Positions 16,549-24,585 of a stretch of 30,250 bases of DNA are shown here, one piece after another. The translations under genes were made by a program, and so were the position numbers. The notes beneath the pieces are model-generated. The model searched no databases. It worked only from the letters and a program-made list of their open reading frames with translations, and was not told where the DNA came from. This DNA comes from Muribaculaceae bacterium (GTDB lineage Bacteria; Bacteroidota; Bacteroidia; Bacteroidales; Muribaculaceae): NCBI GenBank assembly GCA_017557665.1, contig JAFYYI010000064.1:1-30250 (forward strand). Direction: 5' to 3'. How positions within the stretch are numbered: position 1 is the stretch's first letter; each line of letters opens with the position of its first letter.

Positions 16549-17577
16549 TTATTTCGAATTCTTCTTGTAATGCTTGATGAGCCTGGGAATCACATCCTCG
16601 ACGCTGCCCGTGATCACGTAGTCGGCAATCGCGTTGATGGGCGCCTCGGGGTCGGTGTTGATGCTGATGATGATGGAGCTCTCGTTCATGCCGGCGATAT
16701 GCTGAATCTGGCCTGAGATACCACAGGCGATGTACAGCTTGGGACGCACGGTGACACCGGTCTGGCCAATCTGGCGGTCATGGTCGGTGAAGCCGGCATC
16801 GACGGCAGCGCGCGAGGCACCCACCTCGCCGCCGAGCACGTCGGCCAGCTCAAAGAGCATGTCGAAGTTCTCCTTGCTGCCCACGCCGTAGCCGCCGGCC
16901 ACGATAATGTGGGCGTTCTTGATGTTCACCTTGCTCTGCTCAATCTCGCGGTCGATGATTTTCACCACGAGGCTGGCGGGATCGATATACTTGTCGGGGT
17001 CAAGGTTGATGACCTCACCCTTGTAGTTGGCGTCAAAGATTTCCTTCTTCATCACACCCTCACGCACAGTCGCCATCTGGGGACGGCACTCGGGGTTGAC
17101 GATGGTGGCGACGATGTTGCCGCCGAAAGCGGGACGGATCTGGTACAGCAGGTCCTTGTACTCCTTGCCCTTGGCTGCGTCGGTGTGGTCACCAATCTCC
17201 AGCGAAGTGCAATCGGCGGTCAAGCCGCTGTGCAGGCACGAGGAGACGCGGGGACCCAGGTCACGGCCGATGGTGGTGGCGCCCATGAGGCACACCTGCG
17301 GCTCGATTTCCTTGAACAATGTGGTCACCACGCTCGAGTGAGGCAGCGAGGTGTAAGGGAACAGGCGGTCGTCCTGCACCTTATAGACCACGTCAACGCC
17401 ATAGGGGAACAGCTCCTGTTCGATGCCGTCGAGCTTGTCGCCCAGCACCAGCGCCTCAAGGCGGCAGCCCAGACGGGTGGCCAGCTGGCGGCCCTTGGTC
17501 AACAGTTCGAGGCTGACGTCGGCGATGCGGCCTTCGTCATACTCGCAATAGACTATCAGATTATTCTTGTCTTCCAT
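16549..17577 (-). CDS. etfA: Electron transfer flavoprotein subunit alpha
   Basis: 342 residues. EtfA with EtfB carries electrons between acyl-CoA dehydrogenases and the respiratory chain or ferredoxin. The C-terminal FAD-binding domain is typical: GGYGVGSKENFDMLFELADV, GASRAAVDAGFTDHDRQIGQ, TGVTVRPKLYIACGISGQIQH and SIIISINTDPEAPINAIADY. The N-terminal domain (DLGPRVSSCLHSGLTADCTSL) is complete. It lies 92 bases downstream of etfB and 115 bases upstream of the dehydrogenase gene, all on the minus strand, so a single transcript is likely. Confidence 0.95.
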   Translation of the reverse strand: MEDKNNLIVYCEYDEGRIADVSLELLTKGRQLATRLGCRLEALVLGDKLDGIEQELFPYGVDVVYKVQDDRLFPYTSLPHSSVVTTLFKEIEPQVCLMGATTIGRDLGPRVSSCLHSGLTADCTSLEIGDHTDAAKGKEYKDLLYQIRPAFGGNIVATIVNPECRPQMATVREGVMKKEIFDANYKGEVINLDPDKYIDPASLVVKIIDREIEQSKVNIKNAHIIVAGGYGVGSKENFDMLFELADVLGGEVGASRAAVDAGFTDHDRQIGQTGVTVRPKLYIACGISGQIQHIAGMNESSIIISINTDPEAPINAIADYVITGSVEDVIPRLIKHYKKNSK

Positions 17578-17669
17578 TTTTCTTAAAGATTTTAGATCTT
17601 AGGTTCTAGGGGCCGGCTGTCGGATGCAAATCCTAAAGCCTAATGCCTAACACCTAATGCCTATTAATA

Positions 17670-18542
17670 TTATCCGATGATGTGGTCGGCGATAAGTTCT
17701 TTCACGAGGCCCTCGAGCTCGGCGTCGGCAGCGGCGTCGATGCGACGGGCTTCCTTGGCCTGGAAGGCGACGTTGACGATGGTCTTCACCTTGGTGGGTG
17801 AACCGGCCATACCGATCTGCTCGGGGTCGGCCTCAATCTCCTTCACGCCCCACTCCTTAATGGCCAGGTAGGGACGGGCGTCGATAAGCGCCTGACGGTC
17901 GGCGGGCAGAGCGGCCTTCTCGCTGGGCGTCACGGCATATTTGTACTTCTGGATGAGGCGAGCGTTGCGGGGACGGCAGGCGTCGGCGCTGCCGTTCACG
18001 GTAACCACCAGGGGCAACGGGCACTCCACGGTCTCGAAGCCACGCTCGATGCGGCGCTTGATGGTAGCCTTGCCGTCTGCGACCTGGATACTTTCGGCAT
18101 AAGTCACCTGGGGCAAACCCAACTTCTCGGCGATCTGCGGACCCACCTGGGCCGTGTCGCCGTCGATGGCCTGACGGCCACCCACGATGATGTCAAACTC
18201 GCCCATGTGCCTGATGGCTTGGGCCAACGAGTAACTCGTGGCGAGGGTGTCGGCGCCACCAAGGGGGCGGTCGGTCAATACCACGCCGTCATCACCGCCG
18301 CGATAGAGGCTCTCGCGCACCATCTCGGCGCTGCGGGGCAGGCCCATGGTCAACAGGGTGATGGTCGAGCCGGGGTGGGCATCCTTGAGCTGCAACGCCT
18401 GTTCAAGGGCGTTCAAGTCCTCGGGGTTGAAAATGGCGGGCAGAGCGGCACGGTTGATGGTGCCGTCTTCCTTCATCGCATCCTTACCCACATTGCGTGT
18501 GTCTGGCACTTGCTTGGCCAGGACAATGATTCTTAAACCCAT
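17670..18542 (-). CDS. etfB: Electron transfer flavoprotein subunit beta
   Basis: 290 residues starting MGLRIIVLAKQVPDTRNV, the classic EtfB beginning. The domain carries NPEDLNALEQALQLKD, YRGGDDGVVLTDRPLGGADT and the signature VGGRQAIDGDTAQVGPQIAE, followed by PLPLVVTVNGSADACRPRNA. The DGDTAQVGP segment is the nucleotide-binding loop; in some relatives it holds a second FAD and allows electron bifurcation. I cannot tell from sequence alone which form this is. It is the first gene of the etfB-etfA-dehydrogenase unit. Confidence 0.95.
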   Translation of the reverse strand: MGLRIIVLAKQVPDTRNVGKDAMKEDGTINRAALPAIFNPEDLNALEQALQLKDAHPGSTITLLTMGLPRSAEMVRESLYRGGDDGVVLTDRPLGGADTLATSYSLAQAIRHMGEFDIIVGGRQAIDGDTAQVGPQIAEKLGLPQVTYAESIQVADGKATIKRRIERGFETVECPLPLVVTVNGSADACRPRNARLIQKYKYAVTPSEKAALPADRQALIDARPYLAIKEWGVKEIEADPEQIGMAGSPTKVKTIVNVAFQAKEARRIDAAADAELEGLVKELIADHIIG

Positions 18543-18625
18543 GATTTCTTCTAAATTTTATCGATATTTCGTTGATATTTCATTTATTTACAACCACTTG
18601 TGCCACAAGTGCACAAAAAGTGCCG

Positions 18626-18633
18626 CAAAGGTA
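18626..18633 (-). promoter_or_regulatory. -7 box of the etfB promoter
   Basis: TACCTTTG on the minus strand, about 84 bases before the etfB start codon, matches TAnnTTTG. A -33 TTG at the right distance is not clear. The surrounding gap (18543-19052) also contains a perfect palindrome, 49-base repeats and the tpiA promoter, listed separately. The part from 18651 to 18780 is strikingly C/A-rich and G-poor on the plus strand, with no gene. Confidence 0.5.
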
Positions 18634-18782
18634 CAAAAAAACTTGCATATTCTCCCACCCCACCCCCTTAAAGTATATTAATAATGTGTCTCCCCACCCC
18701 ATCACTCCCCCAAAGAACCCTTCTCACTCAGCAAGCAACATCACGACAACCAAGACAACAACCAAGCAGTAAAACACCATCA

Positions 18783-18808
18783 CAGTGTGGCCGAGTTCGG
18801 CCACACTG
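18783..18808. repeat. Perfect 26-base palindrome
   Basis: Two perfect 12-base arms, CAGTGTGGCCGA and TCGGCCACACTG, with a 2-base centre. It lies between the divergent etfB and tpiA promoters with no gene next to it and no adjacent strong T tract. It may be a regulator-binding site, an old terminator or a cruciform. Confidence 0.7.
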
Positions 18809-18870
18809 AAAAAGTTGCCAATGTTGCAATGAAAATAAGAAAGTTGTCCTTGTTGTTTATTAGTTGTTCA

Positions 18871-18996
18871 TGTTGTTTGATATCCCCGACAGCAGTTGTC
18901 TGAGAAAAACCCCAAGGGACGTCGTTTGATATCCCCAACGAAGGTTGTTTGAGAAAATCAAATAGACTGTTGTTTGATGGTTTCGGGAAAACATTG
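18871..18996 (+). repeat. 49-base tandem repeats upstream of tpiA
   Basis: Units begin at 18871, 18920 and 18968 with YGTYGTTTGAT. The first two share about 40 bases (TTTGATATCCCCRAC, then GTTGTYTGAGAAAA). The third keeps only its start, and its TTTG (18973-18976) is the -33 element of the tpiA promoter. Confidence 0.7.
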
Positions 18997-19004
18997 TACC
19001 TTTG
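18973..19004 (+). promoter_or_regulatory. tpiA promoter
   Basis: TTTG (18973-18976), 20 bases, TACCTTTG (18997-19004): a near-consensus Bacteroidota promoter, about 48 bases before the ATG at 19053. Confidence 0.8.
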
Positions 19005-19052
19005 CAGCATTGAATCAAATCACTTTTATTGTTTTAACTGAATAAGAGAAAA

Positions 19053-19811
19053 ATGAGAAAGAACATTGTTGCGGGCAACTGGAAAATGAATACCACCGTG
19101 CCCGAGGGCGTACAGCTCGCCAAGGACGTGTGTGCCGCTGTTGCTGCAGAGGCTAACTTGAAGTGTGACGTCATCATGGGCGTTCCCTTTACCCACCTGA
19201 CCGCCGTCAAGGAGGTTATCGGCGATGCCAACGTGGGTCTGGCCGCTCAGAACTGCGCTGACCACACCAGCGGTGCCTACACCGGTGAGGTTTCCGCTCC
19301 CATGGTTGCCTCGACAGGTGCCAACTACGTGATCCTGGGTCACAGCGAGCGCCGCGGCTACTACAACGAGACGGCCGAGATGCTGAAAACCAAGGTTGAC
19401 CTGGCCCTCGAGAACGGCCTGAAGGTTATCTTCTGCTGCGGTGAGAGCCTTGAGGAGCGTGAGAACGGCTCGTTCAAGGAGGTCATCGGCGCCGAGATCC
19501 GTGACTCCCTGTTCCACTTGACCGCTGAGCAGATGGCCTGCATCGTTATCGCCTATGAGCCCATCTGGGCCATCGGTACCGGCAAGACCGCCACGAGCGA
19601 CCAGGCACAAGAGATCCACGCTTTCATCCGCGGCCTGTTGGCCGAGCAATACGGTGCTCAGGTGGCCGACGACATGACCATCCTGTACGGCGGCAGCTGC
19701 AAGCCCAGCAACGCACCCGAACTGTTCGCCAAGCCCGACATCGACGGTGGCCTCATCGGCGGCGCATCGTTGAAGGCCGGCGACTTCATGGGCATTGTCA
19801 CCGCTTTCTAA
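19053..19811 (+). CDS. tpiA: Triosephosphate isomerase
   Basis: A 252-residue glycolytic enzyme that interconverts dihydroxyacetone phosphate and glyceraldehyde 3-phosphate. All catalytic residues are present: Lys11 in GNWKMN, His97 in ILGHSERR, and Glu169 in [12 protein letters not shown], which is followed by the mobile loop 6. The phosphate-binding end [10 protein letters not shown] and [10 protein letters not shown] is complete. The length is standard. It leads the tpiA / SPOR / folE order often seen in Bacteroidales, although the 198-base gap behind it has its own promoter-like box. Confidence 0.97.
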   Translation: MRKNIVAGNWKMNTTVPEGVQLAKDVCAAVAAEANLKCDVIMGVPFTHLTAVKEVIGDANVGLAAQNCADHTSGAYTGEVSAPMVASTGANYVILGHSERRGYYNETAEMLKTKVDLALENGLKVIFCCGESLEERENGSFKEVIGAEIRDSLFHLTAEQMACIVIAYEPIWAIGTGKTATSDQAQEIHAFIRGLLAEQYGAQVADDMTILYGGSCKPSNAPELFAKPDIDGGLIGGASLKAGDFMGIVTAF

Positions 19812-19849
19812 ATTGATCTTATCACACGGCGACACACTGCCAAGATCTC

Positions 19850-19887
19850 ATTGGTCCAATCGGTCAACAAAGTCCGGTTGGACCAAT
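19850..19887 (+). terminator. Hairpin behind tpiA (possible terminator)
   Basis: The stem ATTGGTCCAA/TTGGACCAAT (19850-19859 with 19878-19887) continues inward as CGG/CCG after one mismatch. There is no strong T tract, so termination is only likely, not certain. Confidence 0.5.
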
Positions 19888-19968
19888 TCTCATACATGGG
19901 AGGTCACCTTTTCATCCTCATCATTGCATAAAAAGTGAAAAAAAGTTATCCAATAATGAAAAATAGCG

Positions 19969-19976
19969 TATCTTTG
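19969..19976 (+). promoter_or_regulatory. -7 box ahead of the SPOR gene
   Basis: TATCTTTG followed by CGGC, 33 bases before the ATG at 20010, matches TAnnTTTG. The -33 element is not convincing. Confidence 0.5.
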
Positions 19977-20009
19977 CGGCAAAATTGACAACAAGACAAC
20001 GATAAATAC

Positions 20010-20681
20010 ATGTTGAAACGATTACACATCCGCATGCTGAGCCTGTGCATCATGCTCGTTATCGCATTGAGTGCCAGCGCACAACAGCCCCAGATTACCG
20101 ACCGCCTGAACAATAGCGGCCAGGTGAATGTTGACGCACCCAAGGAACTGGTGAAACGCAACAACACCGACCTCAACGGCAAGCAACAGCAGACCACCAG
20201 CAAAGACAAGAAGACCAAGGAGGTCAAGGAGAAAGACAAGAAGAAGGTCGAAGACGAAAAGCTCAATGAGCTGGACGACGACGATAGCAAGAAGGAAAAG
20301 GAGAAGGAGGACGAGAAGAAAAAGGAAGAGGAGAAGAAAAAGAAAGAAGAAGTAACTCCCAAGAAGCCTAAACGCAACCACACCTCCCAGCAGACTATCG
20401 AGAACCGTGGCGTGGGATTCCGCATCCAAGCCTATACCGACAATAATCCCAGGACTGGCAAGGCCAATACACAAAAGCGTGCCCGTGACATCGCCATGAA
20501 GTTCCCCCAGTACCGCTCATACATCACCTACAAGGCACCCTCGTGGAGGCTGCGCATTGGTGACTTCAAGACTCAACGCGACGCCCAGGCCGCCCTGCAG
20601 CGCATCAAGAGTGTCTATCCAAGCTACGCCCGAGAAATGGTCATCGTGAAAGACCGAATCAACATCTGGAGCAATGATTAA
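20010..20681 (+). CDS. SPOR-domain cell-envelope protein
   Basis: 223 residues. A signal peptide (ending ALSASA, about residue 24) precedes a very charged Lys/Glu/Asp linker (about 62-125), which should be extended or coiled. A C-terminal SPOR domain runs from about 133 to 216 (VGFRIQAYTDNNPRT, YITYKAPSWRLRIGDFKTQR, AREMVIVKDRI). SPOR domains bind denuded glycan strands of septal peptidoglycan, so a role at the division site is likely. The start at 20010 gives the full signal peptide; Met9 is an alternative. The end overlaps folE by 8 bases, so the two genes are translationally linked. Confidence 0.88.
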   Translation: MLKRLHIRMLSLCIMLVIALSASAQQPQITDRLNNSGQVNVDAPKELVKRNNTDLNGKQQQTTSKDKKTKEVKEKDKKKVEDEKLNELDDDDSKKEKEKEDEKKKEEEKKKKEEVTPKKPKRNHTSQQTIENRGVGFRIQAYTDNNPRTGKANTQKRARDIAMKFPQYRSYITYKAPSWRLRIGDFKTQRDAQAALQRIKSVYPSYAREMVIVKDRINIWSND

Positions 20682-21267
20682 AATGAAATTCAGCGACGAG
20701 GACATTAAACTCGCCGAAAAAATAGCCGAACACTACCGCGCCATCATCGAGCTCATCGGAGAGGATCCCGACCGCGAAGGTCTGGCCAAGACCCCGATGC
20801 GCGCCGCCAAAGCGCTCATCGAGAACACCCGTGGCTACAGCGAGGATGCTGACGCCATCGTCCACAGCGCCATCTTTGAGCACGAGGGCAGCGAGATCGT
20901 CATCGTCAAGGACATCGAGTTCTACTCCCTGTGTGAACACCACATCCTGCCATTCTTCGGCAAAGTCTCCATCGGCTACATCCCCGCCGGAGGCATTGTC
21001 GGGCTGAGCAAGCTAGCACGCATTGTCGACACCTTCTCACGTCGCCTGCAGGTGCAGGAACGCATGACTCACGACATCTGTGAGCTGCTGACCCGTGTCC
21101 TGCCCAACCGCGGCGTCATTGTCTATGCCGAGGCACAGCACATGTGCATGAAGATGCGCGGCGTCGAGAAGCAGGATTCCACCACCATCACCTTTGAGTA
21201 TAGTGGTGAGTTTGAGGACATTCACCGCCAAAATGAGTTCTTCACTCTACTAGGCGTAAAAAAATAA
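20674..21267 (+). CDS. folE: GTP cyclohydrolase I
   Basis: 197 residues. It converts GTP to 7,8-dihydroneopterin triphosphate, the first step of tetrahydrofolate (and queuosine precursor) synthesis. The zinc ligands are Cys87 and His90 in SLCEHHILPFFGKV and Cys158 in AQHMCMKMRG. The GYIPAGGIVGLSKLARIVDT and SRRLQVQERMTHDI signatures are complete. The ATG at 20674 overlaps the stop of the SPOR gene (ATGATTAA); a second ATG lies three codons further on. The hairpin at 21289-21308 ends the transcript. Confidence 0.97.
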   Translation: MIKMKFSDEDIKLAEKIAEHYRAIIELIGEDPDREGLAKTPMRAAKALIENTRGYSEDADAIVHSAIFEHEGSEIVIVKDIEFYSLCEHHILPFFGKVSIGYIPAGGIVGLSKLARIVDTFSRRLQVQERMTHDICELLTRVLPNRGVIVYAEAQHMCMKMRGVEKQDSTTITFEYSGEFEDIHRQNEFFTLLGVKK

Positions 21268-21288
21268 TTTAAAAAAAGTGATTTTTTC

Positions 21289-21308
21289 TGGCAAAAAATT
21301 TTGCCAGT
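21289..21308 (+). terminator. Hairpin behind folE
   Basis: CTGGCAAAA and TTTTGCCAG form a 9-bp stem with an AA centre, 21 bases past the folE stop. It lacks a long T tract on the plus strand. Its right arm contains the TTTG of the tRNA promoter. Confidence 0.55.
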
Positions 21309-21330
21309 TCAAAAAGTCGCTATATCTTTG
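21300..21330 (+). promoter_or_regulatory. Promoter of the tRNA pair
   Basis: TTTG (21300-21303), 19 bases, TATCTTTG (21323-21330), 46 bases before tRNA-Gly. It matches the Bacteroidota consensus at both boxes. Confidence 0.75.
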
Positions 21331-21376
21331 CACCGCAATTCTCGAAAGCACCCCTGCAAAGGGGTCAGAATTGACT

Positions 21377-21449
<73 letters not shown>

Positions 21450-21459
21450 CTCTCTTTTT

Positions 21460-21543
21460 GTCCAGGTGGCGGAATTGGTAGACGCGCTACTTTGAGGGGG
21501 TAGTGCCCAATTGGGCGTGTGAGTTCGACTCTCATCTTGGACA
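21460..21543 (+). tRNA. tRNA-Leu (anticodon GAG)
   Basis: 84 bases. The acceptor arms are GTCCAGG and CTTGGAC. A class II long variable arm is present (TGCCCAATTGGGCG). The anticodon stem CTACT/GGTAG has loop TTGAGGG, and the T arm is GTGAGTTCGACTCTCAT. It lies 10 bases behind tRNA-Gly in one transcript. Accessory DNA begins shortly after it, so its 3' end is a candidate attachment site. Confidence 0.95.
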
Positions 21544-21552
21544 CCTAATTCG

Positions 21553-21590
21553 AGCGGAAGCCGTTGAAAATCAACGACTTCCGCTTTTTC
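21553..21590 (+). terminator. Terminator of the tRNA pair
   Basis: The stem AGCGGAAG/CTTCCGCT continues as CGTTGA/TCAACG with an AAA loop, followed by a run of T (21585-21589). Confidence 0.9.
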
Positions 21591-21600
21591 TTTCAAAAAA

Positions 21601-21621
21601 TTGACGACTTTTTGACGACTT
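21601..21621 (+). repeat. Direct repeat TTGACGACTT x2
   Basis: Two copies at 21601-21610 and 21612-21621 lie just inside the presumed left end of the accessory element. A related TCAACGACTT is in the tRNA terminator. They resemble arm-type binding sites of a recombinase, but no integrase gene is present to support that. Confidence 0.45.
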
Positions 21622-21718
21622 GTTTTCCGTATCTGTGAAATTTCTCCGACTTTTTATCTGGTGATATGTTGTTAATAAAATATTCTTTCCACCCTATCAC
21701 ATCCTATCAGATAATCTG

Positions 21719-21726
21719 TAACTTTG
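21719..21726 (+). promoter_or_regulatory. -7 box ahead of the first accessory gene
   Basis: TAACTTTG, 34 bases before the ATG at 21760. No clear -33 element is visible. Confidence 0.5.
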
Positions 21727-21759
21727 CATCGCAAACCAAAACTGATATAAAGCCAAATC

Positions 21760-22704
21760 ATGGAAACCTTTGGAGTTAAAGATTATGGCATTTTAATAAG
21801 AAAGCTTGCTAATCTCTATAACACAAGCGAGGACATGTATGCCGGAGCCAAGGCATTGTTGGATTATAGTGCAGAGCATTTTATAAAATTGAGATCAGCA
21901 TTTAGAGTGCTCTTTGAAATCAACACTTACCCTCAGGACCAAAAACTCGTCACAACGGTTTATGATGAATTCACTGTCTCGGATGATGTGAGAAAGGCTT
22001 TCTTCACTATACAGTTTTACGATAACATCGATTTACAGATTGATTTTTCTCGACACAATCTTGATTTTGCATATTTGATGTATGTACAAGTCCAGCTTCC
22101 ATTGCATGCTCTTGCAATGACAGCACACCCTGAACTTTATCCAGAAGATGACATCAATTACGTTATGGAAAAAGTTATCAAGCCAGTAATTACAGATTCA
22201 CCTGAATTCAGAGATGGTGATTTCAAAGCTTCTTTGTCTCTTTATGCTAAAAAAAGACTTCAGATGTTAGAAGAAATAGCTAAACAAAAAGAGACGCAGG
22301 ATAACACCCAAGGCAAACAAGAAAACGGCCAAGAAAAAAAACATCCTGAAAATGATAAAGAGATCAAGAATGAGAAAAAATATGACATAATAGCAGAGAG
22401 AGCGCTATTCGAGATTTATAATTTCCTTAAGGAAACTAAAGAGATTTCTCGTGACACTGGTTTTGAAACCTTTAAAAAAGTCGTTGAATCGGCAGACGCC
22501 ACCTTAATCAAACCTAAGACCAAATGGAAATACAATGCTGCTCTATCGTTGGCCAGAGAATGCATAAAGCAAGAATCTTTAGCCTGGACAAGAGACGTAT
22601 GCTCATCACTAAAGATAGCATCAAATAAACTAACTAAAAACATCGACAAAGAAAGTATGTGGTATAAAGAGTTAGAAGAAATATTTAAAAAGAGCCTCAA
22701 ATAG
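21760..22704 (+). CDS. Hypothetical protein of the integrated element
   Basis: 314 residues, AT-rich and unlike the core genes in base use, which suggests transfer. I do not recognise the family. The N-terminal 150 residues are mainly helical (GVKDYGILIRKLANLY, HFIKLRSAFRVLFEINTYP). A hydrophilic low-complexity Gln/Lys/Asn linker follows (about residues 175-210, KQENGQEKKHPENDKE), then a C-terminal helical domain (220-314). There are no integrase residues, signal peptide or membrane helices. It is the first gene behind the tRNA-Leu site. Confidence 0.65.
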   Translation: METFGVKDYGILIRKLANLYNTSEDMYAGAKALLDYSAEHFIKLRSAFRVLFEINTYPQDQKLVTTVYDEFTVSDDVRKAFFTIQFYDNIDLQIDFSRHNLDFAYLMYVQVQLPLHALAMTAHPELYPEDDINYVMEKVIKPVITDSPEFRDGDFKASLSLYAKKRLQMLEEIAKQKETQDNTQGKQENGQEKKHPENDKEIKNEKKYDIIAERALFEIYNFLKETKEISRDTGFETFKKVVESADATLIKPKTKWKYNAALSLARECIKQESLAWTRDVCSSLKIASNKLTKNIDKESMWYKELEEIFKKSLK

Positions 22705-22718
22705 TATATCTCAGTAAT

Positions 22719-22846
22719 ACTGCCCTTCCCTGCCCTAATCTTTCCTGAAAAATATTTTTATTGATGCGACTATTCTGCTGGTATTCAGCGGATTGTCGCT
22801 TAAATAATATATAGCACTTTTTTTCATTGCCCTGATTTGCCCTAAA
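22719..22846 (+). repeat. Iterated TGCCCT motifs around an imperfect hairpin
   Basis: Two paired motifs, CTGCCCTTCCCTGCCCTAAT (from about 22719) and ATTGCCCTGATTTGCCCTAA (from about 22826), lie on either side of an imperfect hairpin. The arms of that hairpin are GCGACTATTCTGCTG and CAGCGGATTGTCGC (about 22764-22797). The second pair lies just ahead of the HTH gene promoter. They could be sites for the HTH protein or part of the element's recombination or replication region. Confidence 0.5.
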
Positions 22847-22864
22847 ATAATGGCTGTAACTTTG
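22836..22864 (+). promoter_or_regulatory. Promoter of the HTH / DUF3987 operon
   Basis: TTTG (22836-22839) and TAACTTTG (22857-22864) are separated by 17 bases, slightly short of the usual 19-21. Transcription would start about 110 bases before the HTH start codon. Confidence 0.55.
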
Positions 22865-22894
22865 CAATGTCCGAACGATGAAGGACTGGCGCAA

Positions 22895-22952
22895 AGGTTC
22901 TGCGACCGAGAGCTGGATTCGTGAGGTCTAAAACAAACCAGAGCCCGAACCT
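22895..22952 (+). ncRNA. Structured 5' leader of the HTH / DUF3987 operon
   Basis: The stem AGGTTC/GAACCT (22895-22900 with 22947-22952) encloses a second stem, CTGG/CCAG (22913-22916 with 22938-22941). It lies between the promoter and the HTH start codon. It may control expression of the replication genes; no known riboswitch is recognised. Confidence 0.4.
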
Positions 22953-22980
22953 GCTCATCACATTAATTAAATTAAATACT

Positions 22981-23292
22981 ATGCACACCTATTTATTATC
23001 CGACATCCTGGCTTCTGAAGCCAATGTCATTCTTCAAGTTTCATCAAAGGACTTGAAAGAGTTTGCGCAGAACATCCTTACTGGCGCTAAGTCCATCGCT
23101 ATGATTGAGGCCGAAGCCGCAGCAACAAGCGATCAGTTGTTAACCATTGACGAGGCCGCAGAGCTGCTCGCAGTCTCCAAGATGACGCTCCACCGTTGGG
23201 ATAAGAACGGCATCTTAAAGAAGGTAGAGATCGGCGGCAAGCGTCGGTACCGCAAAAGCGACATCGAGCGTCTCGCAGGCTGTAAAATCTAA
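22981..23292 (+). CDS. Excisionase-type helix-turn-helix protein
   Basis: 103 residues. The C-terminal half (about 55-98) is a MerR-like / HTH_17 DNA-binding domain of the excisionase family: TIDEAAELLAVSKMTLHRW, then a wing KKVEIGGKRRYRKSDIERL. In Bacteroidales integrative elements such proteins direct excision or regulate the element's operon. The reading frame is open from a GTG at 22921, but that lies in the structured leader, so the ATG at 22981 is chosen. The next gene begins 6 bases after its stop, showing an operon. Confidence 0.85.
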   Translation: MHTYLLSDILASEANVILQVSSKDLKEFAQNILTGAKSIAMIEAEAAATSDQLLTIDEAAELLAVSKMTLHRWDKNGILKKVEIGGKRRYRKSDIERLAGCKI

Positions 23293-23298
23293 TCTGTC

Positions 23299-24570
23299 AT
23301 GGAAAACACACAAAACAAACCGAACGGCAAGTTCAGCCTCCGAAAGGAGGTTGAACTGCCAATCGATGGACTGCCTCAGATCATTCGGCAGTTCATCCAA
23401 GAAATTGTGAGGGTATTTCATTGCCCTATCGAGTTTCCTATTGTCGCGGTCCTGGCAACTTTCGCTACTGCGATTGGCAAACGAGTCAAAGTCACTGACG
23501 GCAAGTACATCAATCCGCTTATGCTTTGGTTTATCAATGTGGCCATCAGCGGCTCAAACAAGACGCAGCCTGTGAAAGAAGTTCTGAAACCGTTGCGCGA
23601 TATCAACCGTGAGAACTATGCAATTTTCGAAAAGGAACATGCCGAATGGAAAGCTGATAAGGAACGTGATGAGAGTAATCCTCCAACCTTTGACCAGATT
23701 CTTATCAGCGATACCACTGATGAGGCCCGCAACAAGATCTTACAGAACAGCACCACAGGTATTCTAGATTTCCATCCGGAATTCAAAGGTTTCTTTGACG
23801 ACCAGGAACGTTACAGTAAAGGCGGTTATATCGACAAGTTGCTTCGTTTGTTCGATGGCGATGACATCTATATCAACCGCAAAGGCGATGACAAGCCCCT
23901 GGTGATCACAAACGTGTTTATGTGCATCTTAGGCGACATCCAGCCCGGTTTGTTGGCATCTACATTCGGCGTCCCACAATATATGGTTAGCGGCCTGGAT
24001 ACACGGTTTCTTTTCACTATGCCCAAGATCTTTGAGTTCCCTGACAGAGAGAAGGAGTCAATGAATCCATGTTATGTAGATGCCTGGCGTAGCATCATCA
24101 GGCAGGCCTACTTTAATGATTACACAAAGCTTCCCCTCATCTGGTTATCCCCTGAGAGCGATGCGCTGTACAACACCTATTTCAACACTCTTCAGCAGAA
24201 GAAAGAGAAATTGAGTAAAACAACGGCTGACGGCTACCTGCTGTCCCTGTACAGCAAACTGCAGATTCAGACGATGCGTTTGGCCGGGATCGTTCATCTG
24301 ATGGGCATGATTAACAGCTCAAAAGACTATAACAACTACCAGGTTTCTGAAGACGCGATGGAGTATACAATTCGTTGCATGGAATACTTCGAACAATCGG
24401 CCATAGCGGTCTATGAGCAGATTCAAGGCGTGGTTCCAAATGTCTCCAAAGAAATGTCTCAAGCTGATATCCTCCGCCTCGTAAAGGAAAGAGTGGGAAT
24501 CAAAAACCAGCGAGCCTTTGCGGAAGGTCTAGGCAAGGACCCGTCTTATATCTCGAGGATACTGAAATGA
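23299..24570 (+). CDS. DUF3987 family protein (helicase-like replication protein)
   Basis: 423 residues. DUF3987 proteins sit beside primases in Bacteroidales mobile elements and are thought to be P-loop ATPases in element replication. The domain begins near residue 40 (CPIEFPIVAVLATFATAIGK). The P-loop position reads AISGSNKTQPVKEV (residues 83-96), a weakened Walker A with GSNKT where GxxGSGKS/T is expected. Also visible are DFHPEFKGFFDDQERYSKGG, KPLVITNVFMCILGDIQPG and SGLDTRFLFTMPKI. The last 40 residues (ADILRLVKERVGIKNQRAFA) look like a small HTH. It is cotranscribed with the HTH gene. Confidence 0.85.
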   Translation: MENTQNKPNGKFSLRKEVELPIDGLPQIIRQFIQEIVRVFHCPIEFPIVAVLATFATAIGKRVKVTDGKYINPLMLWFINVAISGSNKTQPVKEVLKPLRDINRENYAIFEKEHAEWKADKERDESNPPTFDQILISDTTDEARNKILQNSTTGILDFHPEFKGFFDDQERYSKGGYIDKLLRLFDGDDIYINRKGDDKPLVITNVFMCILGDIQPGLLASTFGVPQYMVSGLDTRFLFTMPKIFEFPDREKESMNPCYVDAWRSIIRQAYFNDYTKLPLIWLSPESDALYNTYFNTLQQKKEKLSKTTADGYLLSLYSKLQIQTMRLAGIVHLMGMINSSKDYNNYQVSEDAMEYTIRCMEYFEQSAIAVYEQIQGVVPNVSKEMSQADILRLVKERVGIKNQRAFAEGLGKDPSYISRILK

Positions 24571-24585
24571 GGAAAATTCTTGTCA

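Noticed and set aside
18651..18780. Possible small gene in the C/A-rich stretch before tpiA
   Set aside because: The 66-codon frame there is low-complexity Thr/Pro/Ser with no start context and no similarity I recognise.
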